64,000 nt of DNA from Actinomycetota bacterium (GTDB taxonomy: Bacteria > Actinomycetota > Actinomycetes > S36-B12), in NCBI GenBank assembly GCA_016717115.1, contig JADKGE010000009.1, forward strand, positions 78,469 to 142,468, written 5' to 3'. Position 1 is the first letter of the stretch; the number at the start of each line of letters is the position of its first letter. The position numbers and the translations under genes are program-made. Positions 38,321-45,850 of the stretch are shown here, in pieces. Under the pieces are notes generated by a model. The model did not search any database and was not told the origin of the DNA. It saw only the letters and a program-made list of their open reading frames with translations.

Positions 38321-38961
38321 CCGCGCTCGCCGGCGATGGCTCCCGTTCGCCCCTGTCCGATCGCGGCCGTCGCACCCGTGAGCGTCTGGTGGTGGCCGCC
38401 CGGACCGTCTTCGAGGAGCGCGGTTTCGACGCGACGCGCATGAGTGACATCGCCCTGGCCGCTGGCGTGAGCCACGGCACGGTCTACACGTGGTTCCCCA
38501 CCAAGGAGGACGTGCTGCATGCCGCGGTCGACTCGGTGACCGAGGAGATGTACGAGGTGCTCAGCACGCCCGAGGTCACCGACCCGATCGAGCGGATCGC
38601 CGTGGCCAACGCGCGGTACCTCACGGTCCATCGGCAGACGGCGCGGCTGATGGAGGTGGTCGCGCAGGCGGCGGTCAACGACGCCTCGTTCCGAGCGGTG
38701 CTGACCGGCCTGCGCCGCACCCACGTGGATCGCGTCGCGAAGACGATCGAGAGGCTCCAGGCCGAGGGGCACGCCGTGGCCGACCTCGATCCCCGGATCT
38801 CGGCGGCGGCGCTGTGCGCCATGGTCGAGGGTTTCGCGCGCCACTGGATGGGCAGTGACAGCGAGAGCGAAGAGCAGATGGCACCCGATGCCCGGGTGCT
38901 GACGACATTGACGGAGTTGTGGGCCCGGTCCCTCGGACTCATCGAATCAGGAGGTGGCTGA
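38317..38961 (+). CDS. TetR-family transcriptional regulator
   Basis: The 214-aa protein starts at GTG 38317, overlapping the upstream stop (GTGA). The N-terminal TetR helix-turn-helix reads RTRERLVVAARTVFEERGFDATRMSDIALAAGVSHGTVYTWFPTKEDVLHAAV (about residues 20-70). The remainder is an all-helical ligand-binding and dimerisation domain. Being embedded in the operon, it most likely represses the operon through the palindrome at 32752-32765 and is released by an acyl-CoA or terpenoid intermediate. That regulatory link is inferred from position only. Confidence 0.92.
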   Translation: MTALAGDGSRSPLSDRGRRTRERLVVAARTVFEERGFDATRMSDIALAAGVSHGTVYTWFPTKEDVLHAAVDSVTEEMYEVLSTPEVTDPIERIAVANARYLTVHRQTARLMEVVAQAAVNDASFRAVLTGLRRTHVDRVAKTIERLQAEGHAVADLDPRISAAALCAMVEGFARHWMGSDSESEEQMAPDARVLTTLTELWARSLGLIESGGG

Positions 38962-40109
38962 TGTTGTTCACGTCGGAGCACGAGCAGTTCCGGACGTCGG
39001 TGCGCAGGATCGTCGAGGAGGAGATAAATCCCTACGCCGACGAGTGGGAGGCGGCGGAGATCTTTCCCGCTCATGAGCTGTTCCCCAAGCTCGGCGCCAT
39101 CGGTGCGTTCGGCCTCGAGTACGAGACCGAGTACGGCGGCGGCGGCGCGGATCACTCGTTCACGGTCGTGCTCGCCGAGGAGCTCGGCCGTGCCGACATG
39201 GGTGGAGTTCCGATGGCCATCGCGGTGCAGGCGGGTATGGCGACGCCCGCACTGGCGAGGTTCGGCTCCGACGAGTTGAAGCGCGAGTTCCTCGCGCCCA
39301 CACTGGCCGGCGATCTGGTGTGCTCCATCGCGGTGAGCGAGCCCGGCGCGGGCTCGGACGTGGCCGGGATCCGCACCAGGGCCGTGCGCGACGGTGACGA
39401 CTGGGTCATCAACGGTCGCAAGATGTGGATCACCAGCGGCACCCAGTCGGACTGGATCTGCCTGCTCGCCCGCACGTCCGACGAGGGCGGCTACCAGGGC
39501 ATGAGCATGATCATCGTGCCGACCGACACCCCCGGATTCAGCGTCGGCCGCAAGCTCAAGAAGATGGGCAATAACTCCTCCGACACCGCCGAGCTCGTGC
39601 TCGACGACGTGCGCGTCCCTGTGCGCCACACCATCGGTGAGGAGGGCCGCGGCTTCCAGATGCAGATGGCGCAGTTCCAGGACGAGCGTCTGTGGATCTG
39701 CTACATGGCGGTGACCGGCGCACGTCGAGCGATCGATCGCACCATGGAGTACCTCCACATGCGCGAGGCCTTCGGCAAGCCGCTCATGGCCAACCAGTAC
39801 ATCCAGTACACGCTGAGCGAGCTCGTCGCCGAGATCGACATCCTCCACGGCTTCCTGCACCTCACCGCCGAGCGCTACGTCGCCGGTGAAGATGTCACCC
39901 GCGCGGCGACGGTGGCCAAGCTGAAGAGCGGACGGCTGAGCCGTCAGGTCGCCGACGCCTGCGTGCAGTTCCACGGGGGGATGGGCTACGCCGAGGACCT
40001 GTGGGTGGCCCGCTACTTCCGCGACTGCCGGCTCGGAAGCATCGGGGGCGGAGCCGACGAGGTGATGCTGCGGATCATCTCGATGCTCGAGGGCATGGGC
40101 AAGAGGTGA
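38961..40109 (+). CDS. Acyl-CoA dehydrogenase
   Basis: A 382-aa protein starting at ATG 38961 behind GGAGG, overlapping the regulator stop by one base. It is a standard ACAD: N-terminal helical domain (EEINPYADEWEAAEIFPAHELFPKLGAIGAFGLEYETEYGG), beta domain with FAD contacts (CSIAVSEPGAGSDVAGIRTRA, INGRKMWITSGTQSDWICLLART), and a C-terminal helical domain (REAFGKPLMANQYIQYTLSELVAEID, QFHGGMGYAEDLWVARYFRDCRLGSIGGGADEVM). It probably introduces the alpha,beta double bond (citronellyl- or isovaleryl-CoA-type substrate) before carboxylation. Confidence 0.93.
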   Translation: MLFTSEHEQFRTSVRRIVEEEINPYADEWEAAEIFPAHELFPKLGAIGAFGLEYETEYGGGGADHSFTVVLAEELGRADMGGVPMAIAVQAGMATPALARFGSDELKREFLAPTLAGDLVCSIAVSEPGAGSDVAGIRTRAVRDGDDWVINGRKMWITSGTQSDWICLLARTSDEGGYQGMSMIIVPTDTPGFSVGRKLKKMGNNSSDTAELVLDDVRVPVRHTIGEEGRGFQMQMAQFQDERLWICYMAVTGARRAIDRTMEYLHMREAFGKPLMANQYIQYTLSELVAEIDILHGFLHLTAERYVAGEDVTRAATVAKLKSGRLSRQVADACVQFHGGMGYAEDLWVARYFRDCRLGSIGGGADEVMLRIISMLEGMGKR

Positions 40110-40888
40110 CGTCACCGGCGGCAACGTGCGACGTCGAGGCGGGCGTGGCCACCATCACGCTGAGCCGGCCCGAGTCGCGCAACCGGCTCGACGCGGCCGG
40201 GATGGCGCAGGTGGTCGAGCACCTCGAGTCGTGCGCGTCCGACGACGCTGTGCGCGTCGTGGTGCTCACTGGCTCGGGCTCGACGTTCTGCTCGGGCGCC
40301 GACCTCGCGGCCGCGGCCTCCGGCGACCAGGGCGGCTTCTCCGGCTCCGGGCCGATGGCCATGGTCGACCTGCTCACCGCGCTGCTCGACCACCCGAAGC
40401 CGACCATCGCCAAGGTGCAGGGCCACGTGGCCGGCGGCGGGAACGGGCTGGTGGCGGCCTGCGACCTGGCGGTGGCGTCCGCGGACGCCCGCTTCGCGTT
40501 CAGCGAAATGCGCCTCGGCGTGGCCCCCGCCGTGATCTCCGTCGTGTGCCTCCAGGTGATGCACCGACGAGACGCACAGGAGCTCTTCCTCACCGGCGAG
40601 CGCGTCGACGCGGACCGTGTGCTGCGCGCCGGCCTGGTCACGTCGGTCGTGCCGGCCGACGCGCTGGACGCGGCCGTGGCGGGCTACGCCGCACTCCTGG
40701 CCGAGGCCGGGCCCGAGGCGCTCAGGCAGGCAAAGGATCTGCTCACGCGGATCCCCACGCTGCCGCGGGATGCGGCCTTCGCGGAGGCGGCGCGCATGTC
40801 CGCCGCGCTGTTCTCGTCGAGCGAGGCCCGCGAGGGCATGACCGCATTCCTCGAGAAGCGACCGCCTGCCTGGGCTCGACGCCTCTAG
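40106..40888 (+). CDS. Enoyl-CoA hydratase, LiuC/AtuE type
   Basis: The 260-aa crotonase-fold protein starts at GTG 40106, overlapping the dehydrogenase stop (GTGA). Oxyanion-hole segments are TGSGSTFCSGADL and GHVAGGGNGLVAACDLAVASADARFAFSEMRLGVAPAVIS. Replacement of the first catalytic Glu by Gly (GGNGLVAACD), with the second Glu kept (FSEMRLG), is the pattern of methylglutaconyl-/isohexenylglutaconyl-CoA hydratases rather than general enoyl-CoA hydratases. This matches hydration of the carboxylase product. It is the last gene of the operon; no HMG-CoA-type lyase is present in the window. Confidence 0.88.
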   Translation: MTSPAATCDVEAGVATITLSRPESRNRLDAAGMAQVVEHLESCASDDAVRVVVLTGSGSTFCSGADLAAAASGDQGGFSGSGPMAMVDLLTALLDHPKPTIAKVQGHVAGGGNGLVAACDLAVASADARFAFSEMRLGVAPAVISVVCLQVMHRRDAQELFLTGERVDADRVLRAGLVTSVVPADALDAAVAGYAALLAEAGPEALRQAKDLLTRIPTLPRDAAFAEAARMSAALFSSSEAREGMTAFLEKRPPAWARRL

Positions 40889-40915
40889 GCGCCGTCGTTG
40901 GATCTGCCCCGAGGC

Positions 40916-41464
40916 TCAGGCCGGCGTGATCAGCCCGAGGTGGTCGAGGGCTCGATAGGCCACCCCCTGATCGGTGAGCTCGCCACTGCGCACGAGCGCG
41001 AGCAGTTCCTCGGCGTCGACCAGCAGCACCTCGCCGAACTCGTCGCGATCGAACGAGGGTTCTGAGACCTTCTCGCATCCCTCCGCGATCGCCACGAACC
41101 GCTGGACCGTCGAGTTGGCCGTCATCCAGGTGCTGCCGATCACGGTGACGCTGGCCGCGGCGTATCCAGTCTCCTCGAGTAGTTCGCGCGCCGCCGTCTC
41201 CTCGACCGACTCGGCTCCGTGCGAGTACCCGCCGGGCAGCTCGCTCAGCATGCGCTGCGGGCCCGGCCGGAACTGCCGCACGAGGAGGAACTGCCCCGCC
41301 GGCGTGCGGGCCACCACTGCGACGGTGCGCGAGCCGGCGATGATGTCCCAGTCCGACTCCGACCCGTCGGGCATCCCGAAGGTGCGATGCCGCACGGTGA
41401 CCCAGCCGTTGTACGCCGGCCGGTCGTCGAGCAGGCGCCACGCTTCGGGCGGTGACGGGGACAT
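40916..41464 (-). CDS. Nudix hydrolase (ADP-ribose-pyrophosphatase-like)
   Basis: The 182-aa protein starts at ATG 41464. The Nudix box is complete: G-x5-E-x7-RELLEETGY within GGYSHGAESVEETAARELLEETGY. N-terminal strands (RHRTFGMPDGSESDWDIIAGSRTVAVVARTPAGQFLLVRQFRPG) match the NudF/ADP-ribose pyrophosphatase group, whose members hydrolyse nucleoside-diphosphate sugars. It lies 27 bp from the opposing hydratase gene (convergent) and 46 bp downstream of the winged-helix gene on the same strand. Confidence 0.92.
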   Translation of the reverse strand: MSPSPPEAWRLLDDRPAYNGWVTVRHRTFGMPDGSESDWDIIAGSRTVAVVARTPAGQFLLVRQFRPGPQRMLSELPGGYSHGAESVEETAARELLEETGYAAASVTVIGSTWMTANSTVQRFVAIAEGCEKVSEPSFDRDEFGEVLLVDAEELLALVRSGELTDQGVAYRALDHLGLITPA

Positions 41465-41510
41465 GTCACGGATAGTAGGCACTCCGGCCGTGTGTCGCAC
41501 GCGCGCCGGG

Positions 41511-42617
41511 TCAGAGCCCTTGGCGGCGGACGGGTAGCCCGAGGAATCCTCCGTAGGCGGCCAAGGCCTGATCGACCTCCCGTTCCTCCCGTTTCGTGAA
41601 CGGGGCGAAGGGATGGACCGTGACGTCGACGCGCGCGCGCCGGACGATCCTGGTCCACACGCCGGCGACCCGGCCGTCGATGCAGACGGTGGCGCGGAAC
41701 ATCCCGTTCCCGCCGGGCACGACGTCTCCCATGCGCTCGGCCGCCAGCTGGACGCTGCGGTCCTTGTAGCCGAGCAGGAACTCATCGAACCCGGGCAGCG
41801 TCACGGCGGGCAGGCGGTCGCGACCGGCACCCTGCCGCAGAGCCTCGGCCAGGCCGGTGGACATCCAGCACTCGTCGGGTCCGAAGCGCGCGCTTTCCAG
41901 CCGCCCGTCGTTCGCCGCCACTGCCGCGCGGGCGTCGGTGAGCGTCAGCCCCGTCCATCCGGCGAAGTCCTTGACCGTCACCGGCCCGTGGCTGCGGAAG
42001 TAGCGGTGGGCCAGCTCGGCCATCGCATCCCGTCGTTCGAGGCGGTCCTGCACCGGAGCCCATTCCCGCAGGAGCACGAACGTCTGCTCCTTGCCCTGGT
42101 ACGGCCCGATGCAGACGACGCCGAGGTGCGCGGCGTGCCAGAGCAGGTGGTACCCACGCTGCCCCGACGTGTCGAGGCCGGCCTGCTGGAGCGCGGCGAA
42201 GGCATCGGCGCGCGTGAGCCGATGGCCGCCGTGCAGCGCCGACTCGAGCGCGGCCACGGCCCTGTCGACCGAATTCTGGTCGAGCCCGAGCTGCCCGAGA
42301 CGGGTCGCGCTCCCGCTGAGCGCGCGGACTCCGGTCAGCTCGAGCATCCACCCCGCGTCGCGTGAGGGAATGACGTGGATCGTGCCTCGCATGGGCCACG
42401 TCCGCAGGATTCCTCCTCGCTCGAAGGCCCCGTCGACATCCGCCGCGACCGACCCGGGCAGCCGGACGCCGAGCGACCACACCGCACTGGCCGGGTCCTG
42501 CGCCTGCATGGCCCCGAACCATGTGGCGACGGCCTCCGCGGAGCCCAGGGACGGGCCCGCGAGAAGGAGGCTGTGCTGGCGGGCGCGCGCGATGTCGCCG
42601 TTCGACAGTTCCAGCAT
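41511..42617 (-). CDS. Winged-helix DNA-binding (HTH_42 / AlkX-like) protein
   Basis: The 368-aa protein belongs to the winged-helix HTH_42 family related to YcaQ/AZL DNA glycosylases: ARQHSLLLAGPSLGSAEAVATWFGAMQAQDPASAVWSLGVRLPG, LRTWPMRGTIHVIPSRDAGWML, HRYFRSHGPVTVKDFAGWTGLT and a C-terminal PGFDEFLLGYKDRSVQL plus FRATVCIDGRVAGVWTR. The QAQ motif region suggests DNA repair of bulky or crosslinked lesions, but most actinobacterial members are uncharacterised. Confidence 0.85.
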   Translation of the reverse strand: MLELSNGDIARARQHSLLLAGPSLGSAEAVATWFGAMQAQDPASAVWSLGVRLPGSVAADVDGAFERGGILRTWPMRGTIHVIPSRDAGWMLELTGVRALSGSATRLGQLGLDQNSVDRAVAALESALHGGHRLTRADAFAALQQAGLDTSGQRGYHLLWHAAHLGVVCIGPYQGKEQTFVLLREWAPVQDRLERRDAMAELAHRYFRSHGPVTVKDFAGWTGLTLTDARAAVAANDGRLESARFGPDECWMSTGLAEALRQGAGRDRLPAVTLPGFDEFLLGYKDRSVQLAAERMGDVVPGGNGMFRATVCIDGRVAGVWTRIVRRARVDVTVHPFAPFTKREEREVDQALAAYGGFLGLPVRRQGL

Positions 42618-42736
42618 GGCGCGCCTCCTCCCGTACCGACGTCAATAGGTCGAGCGTATGCGGGTGATTCGTCGCATGGGACCGACCTAGCGAGGGAGAC
42701 CGGCGAACGGCGCGGCCTTCGGGCTCTACCTGTTGG

Positions 42737-43765
42737 TCACTGGACTTCGACCGTGACCGGGGGCACGGCTCGCGTCCACCGGGCGGCCTGGGTGCCCTCC
42801 CTCGACACGAGAGTGCCGCCCGAGGCGTGCAGGGTGAGCAGCGATGCCGTCGTGACGAGTCCCGGCTCGAGGAACGAGACGATCCACGCGTCCGACGTGA
42901 CGACCTCGTCGTCGGAGAGGACCTCAGCGCAGTCCGCCAGGAACGCACCGAGGTGCGTCGCATTCGCGCGGACCCAGACGTCGGGCCCGATGCCGCGTGC
43001 GGAGGCGCGTCCGGCCGCCCTGGAGATGGCACTGGCGTTGACCATGTCGCTGGCGTGGTCGGCGAGGGCGCGTACCGAGGTGCGTCTGAGCAGTTCGGCG
43101 ATGCTCGCCTGCGCCTCTTCGAGTCGGCGAACCGCGATCTGGATTCCGCCCGGGGACGTACCGTCCTGAGGCGTCGAGTCGGCGAGCAGCCGCAGCCACC
43201 CGAGCACCACCGCGATCGAGTTGCCCACCTGGTCCTGTGCCTGTCGGACGTCGGAGAGCGTCGTCAGGAGCTCCTCGTCGACCCGGCGCGCCGTCGCCGC
43301 TGCGTCACGACGGGCCACGTCCCTCAGGACGAGCGACTCCGCGGCCGCGATGAGCCGTCGGGCGGCGACCAGGACGTCGAGCGGGAGGGGCGTGGCGGTG
43401 GAGTGGAGGGCCGCGATGATGGCGACGACCCGGTCGCCCGTGGCCGACAGGACAGGAACGGACAGGTATCCGGCGAGCCGGTGCCCCGCCAGGAACGTCG
43501 ATGTCGGGAACTGCGCCCGGAAGTCGGGCGTGCTGGTCGTAGCGGCCTCGAGCATGGCGCAGGAGGCACCATCGGCCCAGGGCCACTCGGTGTCCAGCGT
43601 CAGCGGGAACGGCTGGTCGGCGGCACCCGAGAGCGCCGTGACCCTCTCGAGGGTGACCCCGTCGCGCTCGTCCAGGACGGTGAGGAGCACGAGCTGGCTC
43701 CCGGTGACCGCACGGATCTCGTCGAGGATGCCGGCCAGCGAGAGGCCAGCCGTGTACGGGGACAT
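42737..43765 (-). CDS. GAF protein with degenerate histidine-kinase core
   Basis: A 342-aa protein with a GAF-like domain at about 10-155 (ILDEIRAVTGSQLVLLTVLDERDGVTLERV through VAIIAALHST). The segment at about 170-215 (LLTTLSDVRQAQDQVGNSIAVVLGWLRLLAD) resembles a HisKA helix but has no phospho-acceptor His at the H-box position. The C-terminal 110 residues resemble HATPase_c in outline (VRANATHLGAFLADCAEVL, LLTLHASGGTLVS) but lack recognisable N and G boxes. It is probably a pseudokinase or GAF-based modulator of the adjacent response regulator, 45 bp upstream on the same strand. Confidence 0.65.
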   Translation of the reverse strand: MSPYTAGLSLAGILDEIRAVTGSQLVLLTVLDERDGVTLERVTALSGAADQPFPLTLDTEWPWADGASCAMLEAATTSTPDFRAQFPTSTFLAGHRLAGYLSVPVLSATGDRVVAIIAALHSTATPLPLDVLVAARRLIAAAESLVLRDVARRDAAATARRVDEELLTTLSDVRQAQDQVGNSIAVVLGWLRLLADSTPQDGTSPGGIQIAVRRLEEAQASIAELLRRTSVRALADHASDMVNASAISRAAGRASARGIGPDVWVRANATHLGAFLADCAEVLSDDEVVTSDAWIVSFLEPGLVTTASLLTLHASGGTLVSREGTQAARWTRAVPPVTVEVQ

Positions 43766-43810
43766 CCTCGGAACCTACCCGCCGAGTTTCACGATCGGCT
43801 CTCGGCGTGG

Positions 43811-44497
43811 TTACGCGTCGGAGTCGACGCCGAGCTTGTAGCCGACGCCCCGGACGGCCACCCCGATCCGGAGGCCCCCTGCGGCCTTGACCTTGCTGCG
43901 CAGGCGTGACATGTGCACCTCGACCACGTGGTCGTCGCCGTACCAGGACCCCCACACGCGCTCCAGCAGCATGTCGCGCGTGATGACCCGTCGCGGATTC
44001 TCCATGAGGATCGTGAGGAGATCGAACTCCGTGCGCGTCAGGTCCAGCTCGACGTCGTTCACCGTCGCGGTGCGGCTCTCGGTGTCGACGGTGAGCGGAC
44101 CGACCTCGAAGCGGGTCTTCTCCTCCTCGGCACCGGAGCCGCGGCGCAGGACCGAGCCCACGCGCGCGACGAGCAGTCTGGGGGAGAAGGGCTTGGTGAC
44201 GTAGTCGTCGGCCCCGGCGGCGAAGCCGACGAGCTGGTCGACCTCCTCGGCGCGCGACGTCAGGAACACGATCGGGGTGGTGCCCACGGCGCGTAGCTGG
44301 CGGCACACCTCAAGTCCGTCCATGGCACCGAGTCCGATGTCGAGGACGATGAGGTCGGGCTGGTGCCCGTGGTAGGCGCTGATGCCGGCTGGACCGTCGG
44401 CGGCCTCCACGACACGGTAGCCCGACTCGCTCAAGGCGAGCGAGACGAGTCCTCGCAGATCGGCGTCGTCATCGATGACGAGGATCGTCTCGGTCAT
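43811..44497 (-). CDS. OmpR/PhoB-family response regulator
   Basis: A 228-aa protein. The receiver domain (1-115) has the acidic pocket Asp9/Asp10/Asp11, phosphorylation site Asp53 (LIVLDIG), Thr80 (FLTSRAEE) and Lys102 (VTKPFSP). A winged-helix Trans_reg_C domain follows at about 130-222 (ELDLTRTEFDLLTILMENPRRVITRDMLLERVWG, HMSRLRSKV, VRGVGYKLG). It is a DNA-binding transcription factor activated by phosphorylation. Its start codon overlaps the stop of the Hpt gene (ATGA), implying phosphotransfer from that Hpt protein. No complete kinase is next to it. Confidence 0.95.
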   Translation of the reverse strand: MTETILVIDDDADLRGLVSLALSESGYRVVEAADGPAGISAYHGHQPDLIVLDIGLGAMDGLEVCRQLRAVGTTPIVFLTSRAEEVDQLVGFAAGADDYVTKPFSPRLLVARVGSVLRRGSGAEEEKTRFEVGPLTVDTESRTATVNDVELDLTRTEFDLLTILMENPRRVITRDMLLERVWGSWYGDDHVVEVHMSRLRSKVKAAGGLRIGVAVRGVGYKLGVDSDA

Positions 44498-44823
44498 GGG
44501 CTGCCGTCGCCTCCGGTGTCAGCACGATGGTCCGCCAGGAGACCACGCATCGCGGCAAGCGTAGCGGCGCGGGCATGGTCGATGTCGGCCTTGCCGATGC
44601 CGGTCGCGGTCACCGCGCTCTCGAGGTTCCGCATGGCCACTTGCGCAGTCGTCAGTTGGTAGGTCCCCAGTGTCCCCGCAAGACGGTGCGACTCGGCAGC
44701 GAGATCGTCGTCGGCGCAGTCCTCGAGTGTCGCGACGGCCTTCGCCAGCAGCTCGCCCTGGCGGGCGGCGATGAACGCCTGCACTGCCGCCGACTCGGCG
44801 GGGGGATCGTCGGTGCTGGACAC
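44494..44823 (-). CDS. Histidine phosphotransfer (Hpt) protein
   Basis: A 109-aa single-domain protein starting at GTG 44823. It is a four-helix Hpt domain with the phospho-acceptor motif ESHRLAGTLGTYQL (His46 within S-H-R-L-A-G). It receives phosphate from a hybrid kinase receiver and passes it on. The stop overlaps the start of the downstream response regulator, so the pair is co-made. The upstream metallophosphoesterase gene ends 34 bp away, so readthrough from the glycan operon is possible. Confidence 0.85.
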   Translation of the reverse strand: MSSTDDPPAESAAVQAFIAARQGELLAKAVATLEDCADDDLAAESHRLAGTLGTYQLTTAQVAMRNLESAVTATGIGKADIDHARAATLAAMRGLLADHRADTGGDGSP

Positions 44824-44857
44824 GGGCCCACGATAGTCGCGGCCAGGGGCGGCGGCG

Positions 44858-45850
44858 TCAGGCCGCGGGGTTGCAGGCCGCCGTGCCACTGTCCGTGATG
44901 TCGCCGGTGTCGGTGACGAAGGACCAGTCGTAGCTGCCGTCGCCCAGCGTGAGATCGAGGAAGCCGTGGTGCGTGGCATCGAAGAAGTCCGAGGGGATCG
45001 GGTCGAACGTCTCACGCCAGGTGGCATCGCCCTCGCCCGGCTCGTACAGCGACTGGCCGCCCGTCCCGACGATGAACTGGCGAACGCCGTTCGGATCAGG
45101 CTCGTGCCGGGCGTTGAGGGCGGGGAAGCGCTCGTAGTCGGACTCGTGCCCGGACAGGTACAGCGAGACGTGGCCCTTGGCCATGGTCGAGTAGAAGGGG
45201 TCGAGCCGGAAGTCCGGTCCGGCGATGCCGTTGCTCCACCTGGGGTGGTGGCCGTAGGCCAGGATGCACCGGCCGGCGTTGGCCGCGAGGTCCTGCTCGA
45301 GCCACGCGCGCTGGGGTGAGTCGACCCCGCAGCCACCCTCGACGACCGTGCAGTTCGTGTTGAGGACGACGATGTGCCAGGCGCCGAGATCGTACGAGTA
45401 GTAGCCCGGCGGCTCGGGTGCGACGTCGCCGAAGTAGCCGTAGAACGTGCTGGCCTTGTTGACCTTCAGCTCCTGGTTGCCGATCGCCGGCCTGGTGATC
45501 TCCTTGAGTCGGCCCCACGTCGGGGCGTACCCGGCGGCGTAGTCGGCCGCCGAGGCCACCTCGTACTGGTAGTCGCCGAGGCCGAGCAGGAGCTGCGGGT
45601 TACGTGCCACGGCAGCATCCGAGACGCGCTGTGCCTCGCACTCCCCGCCCGTTCCCGCCCCGCCGTTGAACTTCGGATCGGTGGGGGAGCAGGCCATGTC
45701 GCCGACGGCGATCACGTGGACGACGGGGGACGGGGCGCAGGCCCGCAGGAGGGCAAGCACGAGCACCACCAGTCCGACGAGGACGAGCGCCCACGCAAGC
45801 CATCGCTGGCGGCGGGTCAGCCCGGACACCAGGGCGGTCGGACTACGCAT
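44858..45850 (-). CDS. Membrane-anchored metallophosphoesterase
   Basis: The 330-aa protein has one N-terminal transmembrane helix (QRWLAWALVLVGLVVLVLALLRAC, about 15-38), followed by an extracellular calcineurin-like phosphoesterase domain. The domain contains VIAVGDMACSP, LLLGLGDYQY (D/GD), GNQE (N), YGHHPRWS and LSGHESDYE (H ligands). Six or so cysteines suggest disulfides. It resembles actinobacterial purple-acid-phosphatase-like secreted enzymes. The start overlaps the AftD-like gene end by 8 bp; it is the last gene of the glycan operon. Possible dephosphorylation of glycan or lipid carriers is inferred. Confidence 0.87.
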   Translation of the reverse strand: MRSPTALVSGLTRRQRWLAWALVLVGLVVLVLALLRACAPSPVVHVIAVGDMACSPTDPKFNGGAGTGGECEAQRVSDAAVARNPQLLLGLGDYQYEVASAADYAAGYAPTWGRLKEITRPAIGNQELKVNKASTFYGYFGDVAPEPPGYYSYDLGAWHIVVLNTNCTVVEGGCGVDSPQRAWLEQDLAANAGRCILAYGHHPRWSNGIAGPDFRLDPFYSTMAKGHVSLYLSGHESDYERFPALNARHEPDPNGVRQFIVGTGGQSLYEPGEGDATWRETFDPIPSDFFDATHHGFLDLTLGDGSYDWSFVTDTGDITDSGTAACNPAA

